Below the pieces are notes generated by a model that saw only the letters and a list, made by a program, of their open reading frames with translations, was not told the DNA's origin and made no database searches. This document shows positions 1 to 64,000 of a stretch of 64,000 nucleotides of DNA, piece after piece. Within the stretch, counting starts at the first letter, position 1. Every line of letters begins with the position of its first letter. Source of the DNA: Theodoxus fluviatilis (taxonomy: Eukaryota; Mollusca; Gastropoda; Cycloneritida; Neritidae); NCBI GenBank assembly GCA_034096865.1, contig JAWQFJ010000599.1:1-64000 (forward strand), read 5' to 3'. The position numbers and the translations under genes were made by a program.

Positions 1-1107
1 ACAATCCTTGGATTGAGTACAGAGCAAGTGCAGTATAAAGTCCTATACATAACAAAGCATCTCAAAATGTACACATGGTAAATTCATATTTTGAAAATAG
101 ACTTGGGTCAAATATGTTGAGTTTACTTAAAATTCATATCTTAATTAGACACTCAATAAAAATGTCTTAAAAAGTTAATATTTTGCTTTATTCATGATAA
201 ATAATTGATAAATGGAATGTATTTCTTGAAAAATAAATAAGTAAAATGTGCAGTTAAATGTTTTTACTTTTTAAAATTAAAATCATAACAATGATTTTTT
301 TTAATTTAGCCCTCTGTACAACAAACTAATAAGCATATTGCATTTCTAATAGAGTAATAAAGCATTCGCTAGGAGCGGGATTCTATTCATGTACTCAATT
401 ATAGTAGAAGCTGTTTCTGATAGACTGACAAAACTATAATGGAGCAAAACACAGTACTGAATCCCATGCCCTAGCCAACACATCACCCACCCCTTAAAAA
501 GAAATCTGAATAAACACAGGACTTTATCTGAGGAAAGGTTATGATGACCAAACAGACCCAGAGTTAGCTAATCCAAGTGTATCACATTGGCTTTACTGCT
601 GCCTCAAAGTAGAACAACAGCACAACAGCAACAACAACAAATGACAGACACAACATGTATCAAGTGTAAAATGCAGGTTTCTTTCACAACCGTTTGTCCT
701 GTAAGCTTGATCACAAAGCAGATGTACAAGGGGTAAAAGTATTACAACATACAATGGTTTCTAATGCAAGTGCAAAAGTGCTCGGGTTTTGCTGATCTTC
801 TCCATTGATTTTTGTGCTCCCTAATTCCTGCAGTGCAGTGAGAATATGACATGACGAATCACAAGCACGGCATTTGGACCAAACCTGTCAAGATGCCAGT
901 CAGAGCAGACCAAATATGCATTGAGTTGCAGTTAATATGCTACAGGGTCTGGAAGTATGATGAATGTATGACAATTAATTGTGACAAACTATAACATTTA
1001 AGTTTTACTTTAGATTTTAAAGGCCATTCACATTTAACACTGAAGAATAAAACAACACGAAATATGGCTAGTTGCTTGCTGCTTTAACAACAAAAACAAT
1101 GACGACA

Positions 1108-1110
<3 letters not shown>
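1..1110. other. AT-rich downstream flank, no gene seen
   Basis: No ORF with family similarity, no RNA gene. TTTATT at 187-192 is an AATAAA on the gene strand, but it is over 6 kb after the LOXHD1 stop. Confidence 0.6.
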
Positions 1111-1192
<82 letters not shown>

Positions 1193-1193
1193 A

Positions 1194-1251
<58 letters not shown>
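1111..1251. repeat. (TAA)n microsatellite
   Basis: Uninterrupted TAA/ATA units, broken once by ACAGG at about 1191. It explains the poly-Leu and poly-Ile ORFs on both strands. Confidence 0.97.
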
Positions 1252-3167
1252 TTCTCATTATAATACAAGAACCCTGATCACAACAAGTGAGACCGTAAAA
1301 TGATGTAGTTCTTTTTTACAACGAGAAAAGGATTGTCTTTCAGTCTTATCACATATTATATAAACTCATTCTAATACAGATTAGCAATAAATATTTGTGA
1401 TCTCTAGATTTAACTCAAATGTCTGCATCTATCCAATGTGCAACAAACATTTCCAGAAATGATAATTTCAAGGACATTCTCTATTTACATAGCAATGTAC
1501 AGAAAGAAAGTCACTATAGCATAGCACAACACATGCAATCTTAATAACATACACTACACACATTTCTTCAAAATGAACAAGTTATTTGTGGAGTTTTCCA
1601 GAAGAATATGCACATACACACAGTATGTGTAACAGCCTGAGAATAATTGGAACCTGAGATGTGTCATGGTTCTCACAACTGCAGCCATTCAATGTAATTT
1701 TGACACACATGGTTAAGAATGAGTCAGTACTTGGGAGATTAGATGTAAGCATTCTCCTAATGTTCCAGTCACTGGGAAACTTTACGCATTTTCTTCAACA
1801 TGAATTCTCTCATCACTTCGCATAATTAAAAAAAAACCACACACCAGCAAATAGCCAACACATATATCAAAACTACATTTTGATTAAACAAACTGCACAA
1901 ACTGGTGAAGTCAAAATAGTATTGATCAACTGGATTGTTTCACTGACAGAACAGAGGGAATTTTTACACATTTACAACTCTGTCTCCAACAGTTGACAAT
2001 TGACTCCAAGCATGCACGCAGAGACTGCAAAGAAAGCACCTTTGAACATGTAAAAGGTTTAAAGAAGAAATTTGCCAGTAGTTATTTTTTCCTTCTAATA
2101 TGCCAAATGACTGGCAAAACATATGAAGCTATGATTAAAGAATGTCACAGTGACATCTATGATCTGTGCACGACAAAATGCATTAGCAGCCGTTTAGGAA
2201 ATCTATGCAACACAGAGATGGGGCGTGCACTTAGCTAAATTGCAAAGAAAACATTGAAATTATTAAGTAACAGCACAAACTGAATTGACTATCTACGCAG
2301 TAACATTCAACACTGCCAAGTTCTCCATGTACTACCTTTTTACAGTTAGGTAACCCCAAAACCTATAGGGGTCAAAAGAGCTATACGTGTCAGACACGTG
2401 GGGAAATATGAGTGGCAGGCAGGTCAAAGTTCATTCAAGCTCCACACAATGAGTAAGGCACAAAGTTGAAAAAGCTTCGAACACAGATTGCAGAGAATTG
2501 GACCCTTACATTTGTGCTGTACTGGCAACTAGGAATCACCACCATGATAATCAAGCATGTATTAAAAGGTTCAGCAGTTTGTCTTTCATATCTACATAAA
2601 CTGTAAAAGATCTCAAAAGTGATGCTTGAAACACTAAGTTTTGTTTTGGTTGGGTTTGTTGCTGTTGTTGTTGCAAACTCGGCTTTCTAACAGCACAAAC
2701 TCAACCGCAACAAAGCGTGTCGAGGCAAACTGATCCTGCTCACTGTGTGCAATTTGATGCAAAAATGACTGTAGGCCTGCATCAAACTGAGGTGTGACCA
2801 AACAACACACTGACGCTAGGCCATGAAAGTGTAGGAAAACATCATGAGACAGAGGCAGGGTGTGCGGAGAATATGCAGGCAAACATGTGCCACAGATCTC
2901 ACTACAGCCAATGAGGACTTGACAGAGGAAGGCATCAAGGAGTTATCGCCTGCAGTTCCTTGCTGAGTATTTCAAAGAATGGCAAGTAGAGATCCTAGAG
3001 CAATATTTCTTCGTCAAAATGTATTTCTTCATATAAAAACCGCTGGCGCTGAACCTCCAGGTTTTGGCACACACAAAAAATTGGGTTCAAACCCGCAATC
3101 TCTTGAGAAAAGAGGGGGGGAAAAACACACACAAAAACACAAAAAACAGGTCGGGTTCGAAAAAAGT
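1252..3167. other. Non-coding flank, nothing recognised
   Basis: ORFs at 1993-2238 and 2634-2882 are under 85 codons, with no domain pattern and ordinary AT-rich composition. I see no promoter, RNA gene or transposon end. Confidence 0.5.
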
Positions 3168-3246
3168 TTCAGCGCGGATTCGAATCCGTTCACGCATGAC
3201 CTAACGTTACAATTGTCCAGCGCTTTACCATCTGAGCCATTCATTT
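3168..3246 (-). repeat. tRNA-derived SINE head / tRNA pseudogene
   Basis: On the minus strand an A-box-like TGGCTCAGATGG (3239-3228) is followed about 40 nt later by a B-box-like GGATTCGAATCC (3187-3176), the spacing of a RNA polymerase III internal promoter. The region does not fold as a full tRNA and runs on into T-rich sequence with a further GGGTTTGAACCC at about 3090, so a SINE is likelier than a functional tRNA. Confidence 0.6.
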
Positions 3247-3485
3247 GGCAACTGACGTTACTACGTGTTTGTAAAGGAATTATAACGTTCTTTTCTGTAA
3301 ACTCCCTCGCTTCATATTTTGCACTGTAAATTGTATAAAAATGGATGATAGTTCATGAAATTTGAGTGGTCTTGTACATTTTAGGATACTTAAGGTCTAT
3401 TTCTGCCAAGTTTATTATCGATTCACTGCCATTAGGCCAAGCCAACAGACTACCAGTACCAAGTTGTTGCGCTTAAGTCAGGACA

Positions 3486-3581
3486 GACAGAACGAACGAA
3501 CTTTATTTTACAAGGGTAGTGAATTAGGCAGTATTGCCTTTCTTACTTACATTCAGCCCTTGAGGCAAAATATTCAAATGT

Positions 3582-3587
<6 letters not shown>
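3486..3587 (-). mobile_element. LINE 3' tail, minus orientation
   Basis: Read on the minus strand it runs CACATTTGAATATTTTGCC, GGGCTGAATGTAAG, AAAGGCAATACTGCCTAATTC-like sequence, then AATAAAGTTCGTTCGTTC. The same order recurs at 46643-46700, and the middle block at 46270-46300 next to RT-coding sequence. Directly preceded by the long (CT)n tract. Confidence 0.6.
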
Positions 3588-4438
<851 letters not shown>

Positions 4439-4539
4439 TAGCCATAAGTACTGATCAAAAGATCAGATAAAGGCCTCGCAGCCTAAGACATCTGAGGACA
4501 TATCTATCTATCTAAATTAATTCTCCTATAAACTGTCCT

Positions 4540-4700
4540 CGCAAATGACGTCACGTTATTGATGACGTCGCACATGTTGGAATTTCGCCATTCCTCCCCA
4601 GGTGTTTCGAAATTCTTCTGGCATATAGGATCGAAAATCTCCTCGCAAATGACGTCACTTTATTCGACGTCAAATGATAACGTCACAGAGTTTGCAAAAT
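4540..4700. repeat. Patch with CRE-like TGACGTCA sites
   Basis: TGACGTCA occurs at 4546-4553 and 4650-4657, each inside CTCGCAAATGACGTCAC, with further GACGTC cores at about 4564 and 4675. The duplicated context suggests a repeat element rather than a gene promoter. Downstream 4780-4915 ends in GAGATATAGG then (GACA)n/(CA)n, a common transposon-end pattern. Confidence 0.5.
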
Positions 4701-5019
4701 GGAGTCTGTTGAATCGTTTTCATTAAAACACCAAAATGTAAAAAAGTCACTTTCTTTTCAAACCTCGATTCTGAAAATTTGATAATATTGAATGGGACCT
4801 AACTTCCAGTCAGTGTGCAAAATCTCAAGGAAATCCGTCCAGTAGTTTTTGAGATATAGGCCGTGGAGACGGGACAGACAGACAGACACACACACACACA
4901 CACACAGACAGACTAATAAAGTCTGTAGGACCTCCAGTAAACCTGGAGGGATAAATGTGACCATCTCCTCTGTAAAGGCATTTCGAGAACATGAACGATT
5001 CATGGCAGGATGCATTTTT

Positions 5020-5864
5020 AACAAGAAGGGCAATGCCCATACGACTCACATGCTTGACCTTGACCTTTATATGACCTTGACCTTCAGGTGACATTCAAGG
5101 TCAAGGTCAAACAACTAAACCTACCAATGACATCATACACAAAGAAATGCTTTACACATTTTTCCTACCCAAGGTCAAGGTCATCCAAGGTCATGCAACA
5201 CAAAGCTGTCAATTCAAGACATAGAAAGCACAATGGTGCTTATTGGCACTTTCTACCATGAGATATAGTCACTTTTAGTGGTTCACTACCCCATTTTGGT
5301 CACATTTCATAAGGGTCAAAGTGACCTTGACCTTGATGATATGTGACCAAATGTGTCTCATGATGAAAGTATAACATGTGCCCCACATAATTATTAAGTT
5401 TGAAACAGTTATCTTCCATAGTTCAGGGTCAAGGTCACTTCAAAATATGTATACAATCCAACTTTGAAGAGCTCCTGTGACCTTGACCTTGAAGCAAGGT
5501 CAACCAAACTGGTATCAAAAGATAGGGCTTGCTTTGACCTATATACCACTTGTAGCTAAGGTCGCCATTCTCAATAACGTGGGAGAAAATTGGGAAAATG
5601 TGAAAAATGACTGTTTTTGAGACCACATTTATGGCTCCTGTGACCTTGACCTTGAAGCAAGGTCAAGTCACTATGTATGTTTTTTGAGGCCTTGTCATCA
5701 TACACCATCATGCCACATTTGGTGTTGATAGACTTAATAGTCTCCGAGAAAAATCCAACGTTTAAGTTTTTTACGGACGGACGCCCGCCGCCCGCCCGCC
5801 CGCCCGGACGGACGGACGACACGGCTCAGTACATAGACTCACTTTTGCTTCGCATGTGAGTCAA
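5020..5864. mobile_element. TIR element rich in TCAAGGTCA motifs, copy 1
   Basis: Terminal inverted repeats GACTCACATGC (5043-5053) and GCATGTGAGTC (5852-5862), preceded by the small palindrome GGGCAATGCCC. The body carries about twelve TGACCTTGA/TCAAGGTCA nonamers in both orientations and ends with a GGAC/CCCG-rich stretch. The second copy, same orientation, is at 62937-63767. No transposase: probably a non-autonomous DNA element. The 63-codon minus ORF in it is present unchanged in copy 2. Confidence 0.75.
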
Positions 5865-5869
5865 AAATG

Positions 5870-6146
5870 GACATCACAACATTCAAAATGTGTAAGTAAT
5901 TATATTTACATCCTTGATGATCTCGCATTAAGTAAACTTAATTACTTCATAAACAACATCTGATAAAAGACCTAACAATACATGATACAAACTGCCATTC
6001 TAGATTTTCAAAACCAGCTTATCTCACTATACAGTTAAGCTTGCATTCCTACAAAAACAACATCCACTATGAATCTAGCATCAGTACAGCAACGCTGAAC
6101 AAAATAAGACACAGGAAACAAAATCACAACTGTTCTACTATACATG
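5870..6146. other. Flank between TIR element and gene end, nothing recognised
   Basis: AT-rich sequence without ORF or repeat signature; it would lie beyond the proposed poly(A) site. Confidence 0.5.
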
Positions 6147-6152
6147 TTTAAT
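6147..6152 (-). terminator. Candidate poly(A) signal ATTAAA for the LOXHD1-like gene
   Basis: ATTAAA on the gene strand, about 300 nt after the stop, followed by a GU-rich stretch (TTGTGATTTTGTTTCCTGTG). It is the first strong candidate; later AATAAA hexamers on this strand exist at 4659-4664, 3411-3416 and 187-192, the 3502-3507 one belonging to a LINE tail. Confidence 0.35.
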
Positions 6153-6294
6153 CTTGGTATGATCTTGCTGACTTCATCTTGTAGGACAACCATTTCTTCT
6201 TCACGGGGGCTAACAAGCCCAAAATGAGTCAGAGATTAGTACATATTGTCACTCGAGAAGCACCCTCGCTCTTTCAAAGTGTAGGTCAGAAGCT

Positions 6295-6420
6295 CTACAA
6301 GGTGGTCTACCTACAGACAGTGTACAAGGTGGTCTACCTACAGACAGTGTACAAGGTGGTCTACCTACAGACAGTGTACAAGGTGGTCTACCTACAGACA
6401 GTCTACAAGGCGGTCTACCT
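6295..6420 (-). repeat. 27-bp tandem repeat in the presumed 3' UTR
   Basis: About 4.6 copies of a 27-bp unit (plus strand TACAAGGTGGTCTACCTACA plus GACAGTG), nearly identical, starting 30 nt after the stop codon. The short ORFs on either strand are repeat translations. Confidence 0.85.
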
Positions 6421-6449
6421 ATCTCTGCCTTTCCCAATACAGCCACTCC

Positions 6450-61160
<54,711 letters not shown>

Positions 61161-61836
61161 CTGAATGACAAATCAATTAAAAAACATCAAACACAGGCTT
61201 TTATAAAATCATGGATTAAAACAATCAATAATTAAATTTGCCTTTCTCTACGAGAATTAGTCCAACTAAAAATGGTTATGCATACCATGATATGATACAG
61301 ATATAATACTGAAACCGCTGTATCTCAACATGAACAGATCTTGATGATATTTGTACAGACAGTCTTAAAAGAACAAAGATATCTCCATAGTAGGCATATT
61401 CAGTAGTGAAATGGAGCAAATAGAACATAGAAAATAAAAAGCAAAAATATTTTAACAGTTTTCAGAGTTACAGGTAATACAGGAAAGTAACGACATGGAG
61501 TTGCAATGCTTGACAAAGGGAGCCATGGCATATACAAACTCACAAGACGGATAAAAGCACACAACATACTGAAATGAAAAAGCACAGACGACCTACATGT
61601 ACTAGACATACACTTCACATCACCACAAACTAAACTCAGTCTATTCATTTGTACTCAATGGAATTCAAGAAGTATGTGCAAACAGAAGCACGACATTCCT
61701 AATACGCGTGCATACAGATCCAAAACCCTACAACAAAATTTACTGCCACATCTAAAAAGTCAGGCTTGGTACTGTAAAGAGGTAAAACATCATAACCATA
61801 GTAACATTTGGGTAACTACGCTATGGTAACTGCTTT

Positions 61837-61909
<73 letters not shown>

Positions 61910-62897
61910 GCGACTGCATGTGTGTGAACAGCCAGTATATTTGAACAGTGATGCATCATAACTAACCAAAGTTTGCCAAACACCATCTCCATACTAAATC
62001 TAAGTGCAGCTTGAATGTCTTAAACCAAAAAGTAAACAAACGCATGGTAGGTTTTCCCACCAATTTTCTTGTGAGCTGAGAAAACTTTGCATTCATATAC
62101 TGAGCAAAAGCTGCAGTCTTGCTCAGGTGTAGAATAATGCAAACTTATGTATCATCCATCTAGGTAATCCACGTTGGCGGTTTGACAGATGCCAGGCCTA
62201 TCTTCCATTTCCAACCATCCCTAATGCATAGCTTCTTCACACTGGCTCTGTTTGCTGTGTCTCAAGTCCTCGGCCATGAAGGGCCACTCGGGTGGCAATG
62301 TCCAACTGATAGTTTACATATGGAGATTTCCTGTTGCCTTTCCCCTCAAATCATCACCATCTTGGCCATCAATCTTCACAACAAGTGAAGTTAAAATATA
62401 CCTTGTTTTAACCCTGGCACTGGCATCACATCTCAACTTTACTGCTGGATACAATTAGTGCCAGGACATGGTTATGTATACACTGCCCACTCCAGTCGAT
62501 CTGAGTGAAAACCGATGTATGCATGTATAATATGAGTAGAATTAAAAAGAAATGTGAACAATACATAATAATTCATTTCTAGTTATTCAGGTGTAGAAAT
62601 TATGTGGCTTCCAGAGGTGCTTTGTTAATATTTACCCCATATTGTATTATTTGTATCATCCTATGTGGTGCATGTTACCATACATTATATATTTACATTT
62701 TATGCATATTCCAATAAAGAGAAAATGAGCCTCATAATTCATTGCGATGGTTTGGGGTAAAACAGTGAAGAATCTATATTGCAGAATCACAATCATATGT
62801 AGATAAATTAATTTCTATTACAAATTAAGCTAATCCTGTCTATTGAAATGAAAGCATAATAAAAACAGGGATTGCTTCTGAAAACCCTTCTGTAGTC

Positions 62898-62936
<39 letters not shown>
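61161..62936. other. Intron or upstream sequence with (CA)n and (TAA)n
   Basis: (CA)n 61838-61908; (TAA)n 62900-62936. No PLAT exon on the minus strand; the small plus ORFs at 62182-62458 show no domain. Confidence 0.6.
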
Positions 62937-62940
<4 letters not shown>

Positions 62941-63766
62941 GAAGGGCAAAGCCCATACGACTCACATGCTTGACCTTGACTTTTATATGACCGTGACCTT
63001 CAAGGTCAAGGTCAAACAACTAAACCCACCAATGACATCATACACAAAGAAATGCTTTACACATTTTTCCTACCAAAATACACCTGACCTTGACCCAAGG
63101 TCAAGGTCATCAAGGTCATACAACACAAAGCTGTTAATTCAAGACATAGGAAGCACAATGGTGCTTATTGGCACTTTCTACCATGAGATATGGTCACTTT
63201 TAGTGGTTCACTACCCCATTTTGGTCACATTTCATAAGGGTCAAAGTGACCTTGACCTTGATGATATGTGAACAAATGTGTCTCATGATGAAAGTATAAC
63301 ATGTGCCCCACATAATTATTAAGTTTGAAACAGTTATCTTCCATAGTTCAGGGTCAAGGTCACTTCAAAATATGTATACAATCCAACTTTGAAGAGCTCC
63401 TGTGACCTTGACCTTGAAGCAAGGTCAACCAAACTGGAATCAAAAGATAGGGCTTGCTTTGACCTATATACCACTTGTAGCTAAGGTCGCCATTCTCAAT
63501 AACGTGGGAGAAAATTGGGAAAATGTGAAAAATGACTGTTTTTGAGACCACATTTTAGCTCCTGTGACCTTGACCTTGAAGCAAGGTCAAGTCACTGTGT
63601 ATGTTATTTGAGGCCTTGTCAAATACACCATCATGCCACATTTGGTGTTGATAGACTTAATAGTCTCCGAGAAAAATCCAACGTTTAAGTTTTTTACGCC
63701 CGGACGGACGGACGGACGGGCGACACGGCTCAGTACATAGACTCACTTTTGCTTCGCATGTGAGTC

Positions 63767-63767
<1 letters not shown>
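62937..63767. mobile_element. TIR element rich in TCAAGGTCA motifs, copy 2
   Basis: TIRs GACTCACATGC (62959-62969) and GCATGTGAGTC (63756-63766). Very similar to copy 1 at 5020-5864, with about a dozen TCAAGGTCA/TGACCTTGA nonamers. Flanked on both sides by (TAA)n, as if inserted into a TAA tract. Confidence 0.75.
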
Positions 63768-63834
<67 letters not shown>

Positions 63835-64000
63835 GCATTTATAATGCGCATTTCTTGCAAGAACTCAATGCGCGGGCATAGCCACATTTACACGCAGTTA
63901 CTCGTCAGTCATACTACATAGCACAACACTCGTACGACTATCATACCAGGACTTGAAAAAAAACTAGGAGGTTACAGAAAAGCAAGACGAAACATGGGTT
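63768..64000. repeat. (TAA)n and a dispersed repeat head
   Basis: (TAA)n to about 63831, then AATAGCATTTATAATGCGCA and CAAGAACTCAATGCGCGGGC, a (TAA)n-GCATTTATA pattern I recall from dispersed repeats in marine invertebrates. Cut by the window edge. Confidence 0.45.

Noticed and set aside
3168..3246. Functional tRNA gene
   Set aside because: A and B boxes are present, but I could not form a proper acceptor stem or anticodon arm; a SINE head fits better.
62182..62458. Further PLAT exon upstream of 61160
   Set aside because: Minus-strand translation lacks any TGD/GTDAN, HDN or RWL motif; the ACGTTGGC near 62170 is not in a PLAT context.

Overview
The window is eukaryotic nuclear DNA from an invertebrate animal. 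I infer a mollusc, perhaps a gastropod, from the lophotrochozoan-style repeat load (very long GA, TG, GACA and TAA tracts, minisatellites, MITEs, LINE tails, a Ty3/gypsy element) and from the gene it carries. The species cannot be told from the sequence. There are no bacterial features.

One host gene dominates. On the minus strand, from 61160 down to 6450, I could join 27 coding exons separated by 26 GT-AG introns into one uninterrupted frame (4,272 nt; 1,423 codons plus stop). It is the C-terminal part of a LOXHD1 orthologue (lipoxygenase homology domains 1): nine complete PLAT domains, the second half of a tenth, and the natural C-terminus. The 5' part of the gene lies beyond the right edge. 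Many exons are too short to stand out as ORFs and were found by PLAT motif plus splice sites; the reading phase agrees at every junction.

Layout: 1-6449 is downstream flank (simple repeats, a tRNA-derived SINE, a LINE tail, a cyclic-AMP-element-rich patch, a TIR element full of TCAAGGTCA motifs). 6450-20600 holds the last two PLAT domains, with introns containing a 4-kb 15-bp satellite, GAA/GGA and GA tracts and several foldback elements. 21318-32776 is one PLAT domain split by an 11-kb intron that holds a 15-bp CCACTA satellite, an intact Ty3/gypsy retrotransposon (24027-29802) and a 5'-truncated LINE (about 30140-32116). 33154-41963 holds two PLAT domains and a linker; one intron there is almost entirely a 52-bp minisatellite (about 93 copies). 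42202-48688 is a PLAT domain split by a 5.6-kb segment with inverted termini. 49799-61160 holds the remaining PLAT exons, including a probable 21-nt microexon. The right edge carries the second copy of the TCAAGGTCA element.

The points I find most worth checking are: the Ty3/gypsy element, whose presumed primer-binding site is an exact 11-nt complement of its own LTR (Tf1-like self-priming); the intronic 15-bp satellite, whose every unit reads as a 3' splice site on the gene's sense strand; an 81-bp array that repeats a real intron/exon junction; the 21-nt phase-neutral microexon; and the TIR element carrying about a dozen nuclear-receptor half-sites per copy. Nearly all long predicted ORFs outside the PLAT exons and the two retroelements are translations of simple repeats.
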